Part shown: positions 25,238-36,329 of the stretch, one piece after another
How the letters are laid out: each line of letters opens with the position of its first letter
How positions within the stretch are numbered: position 1 is the first letter of the stretch
DNA from: Pseudomonas flavescens
GTDB taxonomy: Bacteria; Pseudomonadota; Gammaproteobacteria; Pseudomonadales; Pseudomonadaceae
Reading direction: 5' to 3'
Assembly (NCBI RefSeq): GCF_013408425.1
Contig: NZ_JACBYV010000001.1
Span: 3,348,001 to 3,412,000 of the forward strand
DNA: 64,000 bases
Position numbers and translations under genes: made by a program
Notes under the pieces: model-generated
Databases searched by the model: none
What the model saw: the letters and a program-made list of their open reading frames with translations, nothing else
What the model was told of the DNA's origin: nothing

Positions 25238-26542
25238 TCAGTTCAGTTGTTCGACGCGGATGCGCACGACATTGCCGACCACGTCGCTCAGCGCTTCGAG
25301 CGCTGCAATGGCGTCGTTCATGCGCTGCTCGGCAACGCGATGCGTGACCAGGATCATCGGCACCAGGCCATCCTGCTCTTCGACTTCTTTCTGCATGATC
25401 GATTCGATGTTGATGCCGCGCTCCGACAGGATGCTCGCCACCTGGGCCAGCACGCCGGGGCGATCCTTGGCCTGAATGCGCAGGTAATAGGCGCTTTCGC
25501 AGTCGGCGATCGACAGGATCGGATGGTCGGACAGCGAATCCGGCTGGAAGGCCAGGTGCGGCACGCGATTGGTCGGGTCGGTGGTCAGGGCACGCACCAC
25601 ATCGACCAGATCCGCCACCACCGCCGACGCGGTCGCCTCCATGCCAGCGCCAGCACCGTAGAACAGCGTGCTGCCAGCGGCATCGCCATTGACCATCACC
25701 GCATTCATCACGCCATTGACGTTGGCGATCAGGCGGTCGGCCGGAATCAGCGTCGGGTGCACGCGCAGCTCGATACCGGCCTCGGTACGGCGTGCGACGC
25801 CCAGGTGCTTGATACGGTAGCCCAAGGCTTCGGCGTAGTTGACGTCAGCAGTGGTCAACTTGGTGATGCCTTCGGTGTAGGCCTTGTCGAACTGCAGCGG
25901 GATACCGAACGCGATGGACGCCAGAATGGTCAGCTTGTGGGCCGCGTCGATACCCTCGACGTCGAAGGTCGGATCGGCTTCGGCATAGCCCAGCGCCTGC
26001 GCCTCGGCGAGCACGTCCTCGAAAGTACGGCCTTTCTCGCGCATTTCACTGAGAATGAAGTTGCCGGTACCGTTGATGATCCCCGCCAGCCAGTTGATAC
26101 GGTTGGCCGCCAGGCCTTCGCGAATCGCCTTGATCACCGGGATGCCACCCGCCACCGCCGCCTCGAAGGCAACGATCACGCCCTTCTCGCGAGCGCGGGC
26201 GAAGATCTCGTTGCCGTGCACGGCGATCAGCGCCTTGTTGGCGGTCACCACATGCTTGCCGTTGTCGATGGCCTTGAGCACCAGCTCACGGGCGATGCTG
26301 TAGCCGCCAATCAGCTCCACGACGATATCGATTTCGGGGTTGCTGGCTACTGCGAATACATCGTTGGTAATGCTAATGCCGGTCGACTGGTACTGAGGCT
26401 TGGGTGTACGGGTGGCAATCTGCGCCACCTCGATGCCACGCCCGGCACGACGCGCGATTTCCTCGGCGTTGCGCTTGAGCACATTGACGGTACCGCCACC
26501 GACGGTACCCAGCCCACAGATGCCTACTTTGACCGGATTCAC
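25238..26542 (-). CDS. hom: homoserine dehydrogenase
   Basis: 434-aa NAD(P)H enzyme reducing aspartate semialdehyde to homoserine. The Rossmann motif GICGLGTVGGGTV is at 7-19. The catalytic domain contains AVAGGIPVIKAIREGLAANRI. A C-terminal ACT domain (from about residue 350, RIQAKDRPGVLAQVASIL) allows threonine feedback. Monofunctional: no aspartokinase domain. The start is GTG (26540-26542), with GGGGAG upstream. It sits between dsbC and thrC, the usual Pseudomonas order. Confidence 0.96.
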   Translation of the reverse strand: MNPVKVGICGLGTVGGGTVNVLKRNAEEIARRAGRGIEVAQIATRTPKPQYQSTGISITNDVFAVASNPEIDIVVELIGGYSIARELVLKAIDNGKHVVTANKALIAVHGNEIFARAREKGVIVAFEAAVAGGIPVIKAIREGLAANRINWLAGIINGTGNFILSEMREKGRTFEDVLAEAQALGYAEADPTFDVEGIDAAHKLTILASIAFGIPLQFDKAYTEGITKLTTADVNYAEALGYRIKHLGVARRTEAGIELRVHPTLIPADRLIANVNGVMNAVMVNGDAAGSTLFYGAGAGMEATASAVVADLVDVVRALTTDPTNRVPHLAFQPDSLSDHPILSIADCESAYYLRIQAKDRPGVLAQVASILSERGINIESIMQKEVEEQDGLVPMILVTHRVAEQRMNDAIAALEALSDVVGNVVRIRVEQLN

Positions 26543-26647
26543 ACTAGACTCCCCAACTGCACTGCGTAAAACGGCTGGAACACGCGCCAGCCGTGGAAAA
26601 AGAGCCGCACATTACGAAGCGGCCGTTCGATAGTCAATCAAGCCAGA

Positions 26648-27373
26648 TCACTTGGCTTCCAGCGCCAGTTTTGCCAACTGCGCCGCGGGCTGATAGCCCG
26701 GAATCATCTTGCCGTTTTCCAGAATGATCGCCGGCGTGCCATTGACCCCGATCATCTGCCCTAGCTGATACTGCTCGGCCACGGGATTGTCGCAGGTGGC
26801 TTCGGCGACCGACTGACGCGATTTGGCCTGATTCATCGCCGCCTGGCGATCCTTCGAGCACCAGACGCTGGCCAGATCCTTCGCACCCTTGCTGCCCAGC
26901 CCCTGACGCGGGAAGGCCAGGTAACGCACTTCGATACCCTGCTTGTTGAGCTCGGCCACTTCGCTGTGCAGCTTCTGGCAGTAACCGCAGTCGGTGTCGG
27001 TGAACACGGTGATATGCGCTTTCGGTTGCTTGGGCGCGAACACCACCATGTCCTTGGCCGGAATGGCGTTGATCTGCTTGGCGATGGCGCGACTCTCTTC
27101 GGCCTCGGTCAGGTTGATGGCCTGCCCGTCCTTGAACTGGAACAGGTAACCCTGCATGACGAACTGCCCGTCGGCACTGGCATACAGCTGGCGACCACCC
27201 TTGAGCTGCACCTGGTAGACGCCGGGCATCGGACTTTCGGCAATGGCCTCGATCGGCAGATCAGGCTGGATCGACAGCAGGTTCTTGCGAATCGTCTGAT
27301 CCGGGTCGGCGGCATGGCCGAGGGTGCTGACCAGGCCAAGGGCCATGGCCGCGAAAATGCGGGTCACACGCAT
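26648..27373 (-). CDS. dsbC: thiol:disulfide isomerase DsbC
   Basis: 241-aa periplasmic protein that reshuffles wrong disulfides. Signal peptide residues 1-21 (ending TLGHA before ADPDQ). The N-terminal dimerisation domain runs to about 75, then a linker, then the thioredoxin fold with active-site CGYC at 129-132 and the cis-proline loop NGTPAI. A second cysteine pair (VWCSKD, EATCDNP) matches the structural disulfide of DsbC. It is kept reduced by DsbD in the family. Located between xerD and hom. Confidence 0.94.
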   Translation of the reverse strand: MRVTRIFAAMALGLVSTLGHAADPDQTIRKNLLSIQPDLPIEAIAESPMPGVYQVQLKGGRQLYASADGQFVMQGYLFQFKDGQAINLTEAEESRAIAKQINAIPAKDMVVFAPKQPKAHITVFTDTDCGYCQKLHSEVAELNKQGIEVRYLAFPRQGLGSKGAKDLASVWCSKDRQAAMNQAKSRQSVAEATCDNPVAEQYQLGQMIGVNGTPAIILENGKMIPGYQPAAQLAKLALEAK

Positions 27374-27480
27374 GAATACTCCTATCGAGCGACGGGGTGA
27401 CAAGGGAAGAACGAAGACTACCACAACCGCAGCCGCGGGCCGCAGGGCCGGGACGCAAAGCGCGAACTGCCGCAACCGGC

Positions 27481-28377
27481 TTACCCCCGCGGATGGTGCT
27501 GTGCGTGCAGGGCCTGCAAGCGAGCCCGCGCCACGTGGGTGTAGATCTGCGTGGTGGACAGATCACTGTGCCCCAGCAGCATCTGCACCACGCGCAGGTC
27601 CGCGCCATGGTTGAGCAGATGGGTCGCGAAGGCGTGCCGCAGCGTATGCGGCGACAGCGACTTGGCGATGCCGGCCACCCTGGCCTGATGCTTGATGCGA
27701 TGCCAGAAGGTCTGCCGGGTCATCTGCTCGCCGCGCAAACTGGGAAACAGCACATCGCCCGGCCGACCACCGAGCAGCGCCGGCCGCGCCTCGCGGCAGT
27801 AACGCTCGACCCAGCCGATCGCCTCTTCACCCATGGGCACCAGGCGCTCCTTGCTGCCCTTGCCGAAGACCCGCAGCACGCCCTGACGCAGATTGACCTG
27901 TTCGAGCGTCAGCCCGATCAGCTCACTGACCCGCAACCCACAGGCATACAGCACCTCGAGCATCGCGCGGTCACGCAGGCCAATGGGGTCATCCAGATCG
28001 GGGGCCGCCAGCAGCGCCTCGACATCCGCCTCGGACAGCGACTTGGGCAACGGCCGCCCAAGCTGGGGCATGTCCACCTGCAGGGTAGGATCGGTTTCGA
28101 TCACCCCCTCGCGCAGCAGAAACCGGTAGAAGCCGCGCATCCCGGAAATCAGCCGCGCCGTGGAGCGCGCCTTGTAGCCTTCGTTCATGCGCCAGGCCAG
28201 GTGATCGAGCAGCACCTCGCGGCCGACCGCCTGCAGCTCGACACCACGCCCCTGCAGCCAGCCATTGAGCAATGCCAGGTCACTGCGATACGCAGACCGG
28301 GTATGCACGGACAAGCCTTTCTCCAGCCACAGCGTCTCGATGAAGCGCTCGATCAGCGGATGGTCGACTGCGGACAT
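27481..28377 (-). CDS. xerD: tyrosine recombinase XerD
   Basis: 298-aa chromosome-dimer resolvase that acts with XerC at dif. An N-terminal SAM-like core-binding domain lies at about 5-90. The catalytic domain has Arg149 (ACGLRVSEL), Lys173 (FGKGSKERL), His244/Arg247 (HTLRHAFATHLLNHG), His270 (LLGHSDLSTTQIYTH) and nucleophile Tyr279, all intact. It is not an integrase of a mobile element: length, motif spelling and the housekeeping neighbours (dsbC, hom, thrC) fit XerD. Confidence 0.95.
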   Translation of the reverse strand: MSAVDHPLIERFIETLWLEKGLSVHTRSAYRSDLALLNGWLQGRGVELQAVGREVLLDHLAWRMNEGYKARSTARLISGMRGFYRFLLREGVIETDPTLQVDMPQLGRPLPKSLSEADVEALLAAPDLDDPIGLRDRAMLEVLYACGLRVSELIGLTLEQVNLRQGVLRVFGKGSKERLVPMGEEAIGWVERYCREARPALLGGRPGDVLFPSLRGEQMTRQTFWHRIKHQARVAGIAKSLSPHTLRHAFATHLLNHGADLRVVQMLLGHSDLSTTQIYTHVARARLQALHAQHHPRG

Positions 28378-28427
28378 CGATTATCCCCAAAACGGAAGGT
28401 TTGGCGGCACCAGCGGCACGCGCACGA

Positions 28428-28835
28428 TCAGAAACCCGGCAGCACCGCTACCGGCTTGCCATCCTCGCCCATCGCCACGAAGCTGAAGGCACCACGAATG
28501 GCGAGCTCGCGGCGGGCGCCGTACATGTCCTCGACGAACACGTCGACCTGCACCTTCATGCTGGTATTGCCGACCGCACTCACGCGACCGACCAGCTCGA
28601 CGATGCTACCGGCCGGGATCGGATGACTGAAATCGATACGGTCCGAGGACACCGTGACCAGCGGCAGCCGACAGAAACGGGTGGCGGCGATGAACGACAC
28701 TTCGTCCATCCACGCCATGGCCGTACCACCAAACAGGGTGTTGTGATGATTGGTGGTCGGCGGAAACACCGCCTTGGCCACACGGGTCTCGGAAAGCTCG
28801 GTACGCCGCTGAATTTCCTGCTCTCTGGGGGTCAT
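28428..28835 (-). CDS. acyl-CoA thioesterase (YciA-type hotdog)
   Basis: 135-aa single hotdog domain of the acyl-CoA hydrolase group. The signature is NHHNTLFGGTAMAWMDEVSFIAA, where Gly-Gly and the Asp of the helix form the catalytic face, and DRIDFSHPIPAGSIVEL follows. It hydrolyses acyl-CoAs in the cytoplasm; chain preference cannot be told. First gene of the run thioesterase-xerD-dsbC-hom-thrC. Weak Shine-Dalgarno. Confidence 0.88.
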   Translation of the reverse strand: MTPREQEIQRRTELSETRVAKAVFPPTTNHHNTLFGGTAMAWMDEVSFIAATRFCRLPLVTVSSDRIDFSHPIPAGSIVELVGRVSAVGNTSMKVQVDVFVEDMYGARRELAIRGAFSFVAMGEDGKPVAVLPGF

Positions 28836-28930
28836 TACTCAGAACCTGCTCACAACGTTGGTGTGCATATTGGACACGAAAATCGCACCCAACAGGAAAG
28901 GACTCTACAAGGCGAAAGCGGACCTTCGGT

Positions 28931-28994
28931 TTGGTGGGCTGAAGCCCACCCTACAGCCGCGCATCTAGCCGTAGGGTGGGCTTTAGCCCACCAA
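28931..28994. repeat. REP pair (BIME-like inverted element)
   Basis: Two near-identical units, TTGGTGGGCTGAAGCCCACC and (inverted) GGTGGGCTTTAGCCCACCAA with flanking CTACAGCC / GCCGTAG, face each other across about 9 bases. A third copy of the unit is at 23475. It lies between the thioesterase and the rplS terminator. Confidence 0.8.
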
Positions 28995-29059
28995 TTGTCC
29001 CCCGACTACGAAAGGCTGCTTTCGCCACGTTGCTGCCACTTCGACGAACGCCAGAAACG

Positions 29060-29086
29060 AAAAAAGCAGCCCAGGGCTGCTTTTTT
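29060..29086. terminator. bidirectional terminator after rplS
   Basis: AAAAAA-GCAGCCC-A-GGGCTGC-TTTTTT is symmetric, so it can stop transcription in both directions. It closes the rpsP-rimM-trmD-rplS operon on the minus strand, about 20 bases after the rplS stop. Confidence 0.9.
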
Positions 29087-29103
29087 CGTGAGGGAAGCGT
29101 GGC

Positions 29104-29454
29104 TTAAGCCAGCTTCTCCTTGATGCGTGCTGCCTTGCCGGACAGGTCGCGGAGGTAGTACAGCTTGGCCTTGCGAACGTCACCACGACGCTTGACGGAC
29201 AGGCTGTCGACCAGCGGGCTGTAGGTCTGGAAAGTACGCTCAACGCCTACGCCGCTGGAGATCTTGCGCACGGTGAAAGCGCTGTTCAGACCGCGGTTAC
29301 GCTTGGCGATTACCACACCTTCGAACGCCTGCAGACGCTGACGGTCACCTTCCTTTACTTTTACCTGGACGATTACGGTGTCGCCCGGGGCAAAGGTAGG
29401 GATCTCTTTGCTCATCTGCTCAGCTTCGAGTTGCTGAATGATCTTGTTGGTCAT
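29104..29454 (-). CDS. rplS: 50S ribosomal protein L19
   Basis: 116-aa ribosomal protein at the 30S-50S interface. [35 protein letters not shown] and the C-terminal VRRAKLYYLR-type block ([28 protein letters not shown]) are L19 signatures. Last gene of rpsP-rimM-trmD-rplS; GGAG precedes the ATG. Confidence 0.98.
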   Translation of the reverse strand: MTNKIIQQLEAEQMSKEIPTFAPGDTVIVQVKVKEGDRQRLQAFEGVVIAKRNRGLNSAFTVRKISSGVGVERTFQTYSPLVDSLSVKRRGDVRKAKLYYLRDLSGKAARIKEKLA

Positions 29455-29495
29455 GCTGCGCTCCTAAGACGGGCCATCAGGCCGGCCATCGATAT

Positions 29496-30248
29496 TTAGT
29501 TATCGTCCCGCTGGCGGATGTATTCCTCCAGCAGCTTTTTCTCTTCCCCAGAAAGCGAGCGGCTATCCAGAAGATCGACACGGCGTTCCCAGGTGCGTCC
29601 CAGGGACTGCTGCAAACGCCAGCGCCGGATGTGTTCGTGGTTGCCGCCAAGCAGCACCTCAGGAACACGTTTATCCGCATACACCTCCGGACGGGTGTAG
29701 TGCGGGCAGTCGAGCAAGCCATCCGTAAAGGAGTCTTCCTCGGCCGAATCTGCATGACCCAATGCACCAGGCAAAAGGCGCGTCACCGCATCGATCAGCA
29801 CCATGGCCGGCAGCTCACCGCCGGACAGGACGTAGTCGCCAATCGACCATTCCTCGTCGACGTGCGTTTCGATGAAACGCTCGTCGACGCCTTCGTAGCG
29901 GCCAGCGATGAGGATCAGACGCTCCTCCTTCGCCAGCTCGCGTACCGCCGCTTGCGTCAGCGGGCGGCCTTGTGGCGAAAGGTAGATCACCTTCGCCTGA
30001 CCGCCGCTGGCCTGCCTGGCATCAGCCAGTGCATCTTCGAGCGGCTTGATCTTCATCACCATGCCAGGACCACCACCGAAGGGGCGGTCGTCAACGGTGT
30101 GATGACGATCCGTGGTGTAACTGCGCGGGTTCCAGCAGGTCAGCTGCAACAGCTCCTGCCTTACCGCACGGCTGGTAATGCCGTAATCGCCGATGGCGGC
30201 GAACATTTCCGGGAACAGCGTAATGACATCGACGCGCAAGCTCGGCAT
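29496..30248 (-). CDS. trmD: tRNA (guanine-N1)-methyltransferase
   Basis: 250-aa SPOUT methyltransferase that methylates G37 next to the anticodon and so prevents frameshifting. Start segment [12 protein letters not shown], substrate loop [13 protein letters not shown] and the trefoil-knot SAM site ([29 protein letters not shown]) are all present. The ATG at 30248 is the family start; the frame remains open upstream. It lies 5 bases after rimM. Confidence 0.97.
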   Translation of the reverse strand: MPSLRVDVITLFPEMFAAIGDYGITSRAVRQELLQLTCWNPRSYTTDRHHTVDDRPFGGGPGMVMKIKPLEDALADARQASGGQAKVIYLSPQGRPLTQAAVRELAKEERLILIAGRYEGVDERFIETHVDEEWSIGDYVLSGGELPAMVLIDAVTRLLPGALGHADSAEEDSFTDGLLDCPHYTRPEVYADKRVPEVLLGGNHEHIRRWRLQQSLGRTWERRVDLLDSRSLSGEEKKLLEEYIRQRDDN

Positions 30249-30252
30249 GGCG

Positions 30253-30789
30253 TCAGAAGTCCGCATCCCAGTCGACCCGCATCTCGCCAGCCTCGAGGCT
30301 GATCGACAACACGCACTGTTGCGTATAAGGCAACAGACGCTCGCGATCATCGAGACTGTCGATGCACGGCTTGACCACCATCACATCATTGGCACCGGTC
30401 TCGAACAGATGGTCGATCTTGCCGAGCAATTGCCCCGCCTGATCGATGACCTTGAGACCTATCAGCTGATACCAGTAGAACTCACCGTCTTCCAGCTCAG
30501 GCAGCAGGCTTCTGGGAACGCAGATCTCGAAGCCGGCGTAGGTACGCGCAACCTCACGATCATCGAGCCCTTTGAGCCTGGCGACCAGAACCTTGCCCTG
30601 CAAGCGTCCACCAGCCAGTTCAACCTGTTTCACCTCGCCATCGCGCCGCAGCGTCCAGCGAGGGTAATCGAGCACGTTATCCAGAGGATCGGTAAAGGAA
30701 AACACCTTCACCTCACCCTTGACGCCATGCACCGAGACAATCTTGCCAAGAACCATCAGATCCTCGGCGGGAGCCGGCGTCGTGCTCAT
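30253..30789 (-). CDS. rimM: ribosome maturation factor RimM
   Basis: 178-aa 30S assembly factor that binds S19. An N-terminal beta barrel ([24 protein letters not shown]) and a C-terminal PRC barrel ([25 protein letters not shown]...VDWDADF) are present. It lies between rpsP (7 bases upstream) and trmD. Confidence 0.96.
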   Translation of the reverse strand: MSTTPAPAEDLMVLGKIVSVHGVKGEVKVFSFTDPLDNVLDYPRWTLRRDGEVKQVELAGGRLQGKVLVARLKGLDDREVARTYAGFEICVPRSLLPELEDGEFYWYQLIGLKVIDQAGQLLGKIDHLFETGANDVMVVKPCIDSLDDRERLLPYTQQCVLSISLEAGEMRVDWDADF

Positions 30790-30796
30790 AAAGTGC

Positions 30797-31048
30797 TTAG
30801 GCAGCAGCCTTGGCAGCTTCTTTCAGCAGCTGAGCAACGCGCTCAGACGGCTGTGCGCCCTGGCCCAGCCAGTAGGTAGCGCGCTCTTGATTCACGGACA
30901 GCTTGATTTCAGCACCCGAAGCGACCGGATTGAAGAAGCCAATACGCTCTACGAAGCGACCGTCGCGCGCATTGCGGCTGTTGGTCACGGTCAGGTGGTA
31001 GAAGGGGCGCTTTTTGGAGCCGCCACGAGCGAGACGAATAGTTACCAT
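30797..31048 (-). CDS. rpsP: 30S ribosomal protein S16
   Basis: 83-aa protein starting [21 protein letters not shown], the S16 signature. The ATG at 31048 gives the standard length; the open frame reaches 13 codons further upstream without signal. First gene of the operon, promoter predicted at 31123-31150. Confidence 0.98.
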   Translation of the reverse strand: MVTIRLARGGSKKRPFYHLTVTNSRNARDGRFVERIGFFNPVASGAEIKLSVNQERATYWLGQGAQPSERVAQLLKEAAKAAA

Positions 31049-31122
31049 GTGAACATCGTTCCTGTAGTCGGTGCTAACTTGAGGCACACATCAAAAATGG
31101 GCCTAGGCCCGAAAGGCCGCAT

Positions 31123-31150
31123 ATTCTAAGGATTATGCGGCTGTTTGCAA
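31123..31150 (-). promoter_or_regulatory. predicted sigma-70 promoter of rpsP operon
   Basis: Minus strand: TTGCAA (31150-31145), 16 bases, TAGAAT (31128-31123, 5/6 match). The -10 lies within an imperfect dyad (GCCGCAT...ATGCGGC), which might also form a leader structure. Leader of about 70 bases. Confidence 0.5.
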
Positions 31151-31192
31151 ATCTCTTTTTCCGCCGGCCGTCGATAGGCCCGCGCAGAGGCT

Positions 31193-32569
<1,377 letters not shown>

Positions 32570-32620
32570 GCGCGTTCCTTTCAGGCCGTCGGGCCGGGAT
32601 GGGCTGGCAGCAAACGGCGG

Positions 32621-32626
32621 ATTATA
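32621..32626 (-). promoter_or_regulatory. probable -10 box of ffh
   Basis: A perfect TATAAT on the minus strand about 52 bases before the ffh ATG. The -35 position (CTCGAA) is a poor match, so only the -10 is claimed. Confidence 0.4.
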
Positions 32627-32762
32627 ACGGAGACTGCCGCGCTTTCGAGGCTTCTTTGTCGGAGCCGCTGCGACATATGAGACCTGATACCACTTGCGGT
32701 CTTTTGGCGACAACCGTTGTGTGCCACACTCAGCGCCTTTCAGGCCTTGTCATTCAGGATCT

Positions 32763-33563
32763 ATGCACCCTCTGTTGCCCAGCCTCGCCGCCGCCATTTT
32801 CTATTTTGGCGCCGCCAGCTACCAAGGCCTGCACCTGACCCGTCGCAGCACACCCAGCAAACGCATGCTGGCGCTTCTTGGCGTCATTGCCCTGTTCTTC
32901 CATGGCGGCAGCCTGTTCATGCAGATGCACAACAGTGCCGGCCTGACCCTGGACTTCTTCAACACCGCCAGCCTGATCGCCTACACGGTGATCGTGCTGA
33001 TCCTGCTGGCCAGCCAGCGCATGCCGGTGGAAAACCTGCTGCTGTTTCTCTTCCCACTTGGCGGCCTGACGGTTCTGTTCGCCCAGTTCATGCCCAGCGG
33101 TACCACCCAGCCGATTGAAGAAGGGCCCGGCATCCTCGCTCACATCCTGCTGTCGATCGTGGCGTACGGCATGCTGACCATCGCCATGTTCCAGTCGCTG
33201 TTGCTGCTGGTCCAGGATCATCAGCTCAAGCACAAGCACCCCTCAGGCCTGATCCGCAACTTCCCGCCGTTGCAGACCATGGAAAGCCTGCTGTTCGGCT
33301 TCCTGTGGTGCGGCTGGGCCCTGCTCTCGCTGTCGCTGCTGTCCGGAGCGATCTTCATCGACAACCTGTTCACCCAGCATCTGGTGCACAAGACCATCCT
33401 CTCCTGCTTCGCCTGGGTGGTATTCGCCGTGCTGCTGTGGGGTCGCCACCAGCTTGGCTGGCGCGGGCACAAGGCGATCCGCTGGACGCTGGCCGGGTTC
33501 TGCCTGCTGATGCTGGCATTCTTCGGCAGCAAGCTGGTTCGCGAATTCATCCTCCACATCTGA
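32763..33563 (+). CDS. cytochrome c assembly-type membrane protein (CcsA/YpjD)
   Basis: 266-aa inner-membrane protein with about eight hydrophobic helices and the CcsA/CcmC-like assembly fold (E..SLLFGFLWCGWALLSLSLLSGAIF and WGRHQLGWRGHKAIRWTLAGF). The YpjD branch sits beside ffh in many gamma-proteobacteria. Its role is not settled; a haem-handling function is suggested by family only. ATG at 32763. The downstream CorC-like gene starts two bases after its stop. Confidence 0.85.
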   Translation: MHPLLPSLAAAIFYFGAASYQGLHLTRRSTPSKRMLALLGVIALFFHGGSLFMQMHNSAGLTLDFFNTASLIAYTVIVLILLASQRMPVENLLLFLFPLGGLTVLFAQFMPSGTTQPIEEGPGILAHILLSIVAYGMLTIAMFQSLLLLVQDHQLKHKHPSGLIRNFPPLQTMESLLFGFLWCGWALLSLSLLSGAIFIDNLFTQHLVHKTILSCFAWVVFAVLLWGRHQLGWRGHKAIRWTLAGFCLLMLAFFGSKLVREFILHI

Positions 33564-33565
33564 CC

Positions 33566-34813
33566 GTGGACACGCCCTCTCCCCTCGCCCAAGTGGCCGT
33601 ACTACTTCTGCTGCTGGGCTGCGCCGCATTCTTCACCTGCGCGCGTACCGTGCTGTTCAGCCTCAATCGCTATCGCTTGCGCCACCGTGCCCGCCAGGGC
33701 CATCGCGCGGCTGCGCGGCTGATTCGCCTGCTGGACCAACCGCAACGCCTCTCCGCCACCCTGCGCATCGGTACCATCTGCAGCACCATGGCCGCCTCCG
33801 TGGCTGCCACCCTGCTCGCTCTGAGTCAGGGCGGTACCGCCACCCTGGCCATTTCACCGTTCCTGTTGACCCTGGCCGCGCTGATGCTGGCCCATCCGCT
33901 GGGGCGCGTGCTGGCCATTCTGCCGGCACCGCTGTTCGCCTACCCGGCAAGCCGCCCGCTGACACTGGTCAGCGCTGCGCTGTCACCGCTGACCAGCCTG
34001 CTGCTGAGCATCAGCCAGGCGCTGCGCAGCAGAATCGGCAAGCCCGCGCCTGGGCAGCACGATGACCTCAGCCTCGAGGAACTGCGCGGCGCGCTGCAGG
34101 CCGATGACCTGCCACTGCCCAGCGAGAGACGCGCCATGCTGCTGGGTGTGCTCGAGCTGGATCGGGTCAACGTCGACGACATCATGATTCCGCGCCACGA
34201 GGTCACCGGCATCGACCTGCACAGCGGCACGCCACTGGCCGAACAGATCCGCAATGCCTCGCACACCCGCCTGCCGGTGTATCGCGACAGCCTCAACCAG
34301 ACCGAAGGCATCCTGCACATGCGGCGCCTGGCGGGCCGTGGCGAGTTGAACGAGAGCAGCCTGCTGCTGGCCTGCGACGCGCCGTACTTCGTACCGGAAG
34401 GGACGACCCTGGCCACCCAGCTGGTGAACTTCCAGCAGCACAAGTACCGCACCGGTATCGTCGTCGACGAATATGGCGAAGCCATGGGCATCGTCACCGT
34501 GGAAGACATTCTGGAAGAGATCGTCGGCGATCTGAGCACCGTGGAAACCGCCCACCCGAGCGAATTCCACCCCCTGGGGGACGGCACCTGGTCGATCAAG
34601 GGCAGCGCCTACATACGCGAAGTGAATCGCGGCCTGGGCTGGAGCCTGCCGGTCGATGGGCCGAAGACCGTCAATGGTCTGGTGACCGAAATACTGGAGA
34701 ACATCCCGGACAGCGCCGTATGCCTGCAGGTCGGCCGCTACCGCCTGGAAATCCTCAAGGCCAGCGGCAGCCGGGTCCTCGAGGTACGGGCCTGGGAGGC
34801 CCGGCAGAGGTGA
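33566..34813 (+). CDS. CNNM/CorC-type transporter-associated CBS protein
   Basis: 415-aa membrane protein. The DUF21 membrane domain (residues 1 to about 165) has three or four hydrophobic segments. A CBS-domain pair (about 190-325) contains DDIMIPRHEVTGID and VDEYGEAMGIVTVEDILEEIVGDL. A C-terminal CorC/HlyC transporter-associated domain completes it. The family is linked to Mg/Co export and to membrane stability; 'hemolysin' labels are historical. The start is GTG at 33566, chosen because the hydrophobic N-terminus begins there. Overlapping reading in the ypjD gene is out of frame. Coupled with ypjD. Confidence 0.85.
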   Translation: MDTPSPLAQVAVLLLLLGCAAFFTCARTVLFSLNRYRLRHRARQGHRAAARLIRLLDQPQRLSATLRIGTICSTMAASVAATLLALSQGGTATLAISPFLLTLAALMLAHPLGRVLAILPAPLFAYPASRPLTLVSAALSPLTSLLLSISQALRSRIGKPAPGQHDDLSLEELRGALQADDLPLPSERRAMLLGVLELDRVNVDDIMIPRHEVTGIDLHSGTPLAEQIRNASHTRLPVYRDSLNQTEGILHMRRLAGRGELNESSLLLACDAPYFVPEGTTLATQLVNFQQHKYRTGIVVDEYGEAMGIVTVEDILEEIVGDLSTVETAHPSEFHPLGDGTWSIKGSAYIREVNRGLGWSLPVDGPKTVNGLVTEILENIPDSAVCLQVGRYRLEILKASGSRVLEVRAWEARQR

Positions 34814-34817
34814 AGCA

Positions 34818-34849
34818 GCCAGCGGGAGCGATACTCCCGCTGGCCTTTT
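34818..34849 (+). terminator. terminator after CorC-like gene
   Basis: GCCAGCGGGAG, loop CGATA, CTCCCGCTGGC: perfect 11-base stem followed by CTTTTC. It separates this operon from the converging purT. Confidence 0.85.
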
Positions 34850-34851
34850 CC

Positions 34852-36033
34852 TTACAGCTCGACGCTCACCGCCTGTGCCGAACGCAGCGCCTTGGCGCGT
34901 GCGGCCTCCAGCGACTCGTCACGGGCCAGCGCCACGCCCATGCGGCGCTGACCACTGACTTCCGGCTTGCCGAACAGACGCAGTGCGGTATCCGGCTCGG
35001 TGAGCGCTGCGCCCAGGTTGCCGAAGCTGACCTGCTGCGACTCGCCTTCGACCAGAATAACCGCCGAGGCCGAGGGGCCGAACTGGCGGATCGCCGGGAT
35101 CGGCAGGCCGAGAATGGCCCGCGCATGCAGAGCGAACTCGGACAGGTCCTGGGAGATCAGGGTAACCAGGCCGGTGTCATGAGGGCGCGGGGATATTTCG
35201 CAGAACCACACCTGATCGCCCTTGACGAACAGCTCCACGCCGAACAGGCCGCGCCCGCCCAGAGAACCGGTCACGGCCAGAGCGATGCGCTCGGCCTCGG
35301 CACGTGCCGCAGGGCTCATCGCCTGGGGCTGCCAGGACTCCTGGTAGTCGCCCTTCTCCTGACGGTGCCCGACCGGTGCACAGAACGTGGTGCCACCGAC
35401 GTGGCGCACGGTCAGCAGAGTGATTTCGTAATCGAAGTCGATGAAGCCCTCGACGATCACCCGGCCCTTGCCGGCACGGCCACCAGCCTGGGCGTAATCC
35501 CAGGCCTTCTGCACGTCATCGGCGCCCTTGAGCACCGACTGGCCCTTGCCCGACGAACTCATGATCGGCTTGACCACGCAGGGGAACCCGATGGCGCTGA
35601 CCGCGGCCTGGAACTCCTCGAGGGAATCGGCGAACTGATACGGCGAGGTCGGCACGCCCAGCTCTTCGGCGGCCAGGCGGCGGATGCCTTCACGGTTCAT
35701 GGTCAGTTGCGCGGCACGGGCGCTGGGGATCACCGTGTAGCCTTCGTTCTCCAGCTCGACCAGCGTGGCGGTGGCGATCGCCTCGATCTCCGGCACGATG
35801 TAATGCGGCTTCTCCAGTTCGATCACAGCGCGCAACGCAGCGCCATCGAGCATGCTGATCACGTGGCTGCGATGCGCCACCTGCATGGCCGGAGCATTGG
35901 CATAACGGTCGACGGCGATGACTTCGACGCCGAGGCGCTGCAGCTCGATCACCACTTCCTTGCCGAGCTCACCCGAGCCACACAGCAACACACGGGTCGC
36001 GCTGGGCGACAGGGGGGTTCCGATACGGGGCAT
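34852..36033 (-). CDS. purT: formate-dependent GAR transformylase PurT
   Basis: 393-aa ATP-grasp ligase that makes formyl-GAR from formate, ATP and GAR in purine synthesis, a folate-free alternative to PurN. N-terminal pre-ATP-grasp fold ([30 protein letters not shown]), central ATP-grasp domain with [11 protein letters not shown] and [28 protein letters not shown]-terminal beta domain. Length is standard. Ends 38 bases from the opposing CorC-like gene; a shared terminator lies between. Confidence 0.96.
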   Translation of the reverse strand: MPRIGTPLSPSATRVLLCGSGELGKEVVIELQRLGVEVIAVDRYANAPAMQVAHRSHVISMLDGAALRAVIELEKPHYIVPEIEAIATATLVELENEGYTVIPSARAAQLTMNREGIRRLAAEELGVPTSPYQFADSLEEFQAAVSAIGFPCVVKPIMSSSGKGQSVLKGADDVQKAWDYAQAGGRAGKGRVIVEGFIDFDYEITLLTVRHVGGTTFCAPVGHRQEKGDYQESWQPQAMSPAARAEAERIALAVTGSLGGRGLFGVELFVKGDQVWFCEISPRPHDTGLVTLISQDLSEFALHARAILGLPIPAIRQFGPSASAVILVEGESQQVSFGNLGAALTEPDTALRLFGKPEVSGQRRMGVALARDESLEAARAKALRSAQAVSVEL

Positions 36034-36329
36034 AACAGGATCCTTGGGTAGCAGGAGAATTCAGGCGGCGATTTTAATCACGGCAGGCGCCGACCGCGAA
36101 CTAAATCGCTGCGCCGTCAATCGGCAAGGCCGCGCAAGGCTCCGGATCGCGGCACCGCGCCGGGCTCTGTCGACTGACGCTCTGGAGCACTATTGATCCC
36201 GCGAATTGCGCCGGATCAACGCGGCAAGGTCATCGCTCGTCTACGCTCAAAGTGGATGCCGCCGCTGCGTCAGTGACTGGCGCGGCGGCGCAGCTCCTGG
36301 CAGGCAAGACTTCCAGAGGAGGCATCGCC
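36034..36329. other. intergenic, divergent purT / small membrane gene
   Basis: No gene seen. A 7-base inverted repeat TTGATCC-N13-GGATCAA (36193-36219) is the only notable structure. It is not an Anr/Fnr box because the spacing is 13 rather than 4. Confidence 0.45.

Noticed and set aside
36193-36219. Anr/Fnr box before the 54-aa membrane protein
   Set aside because: The TTGAT and ATCAA halves are 17 bases apart (TTGATCC-N13-GGATCAA) instead of 4, so it does not fit the Anr consensus.
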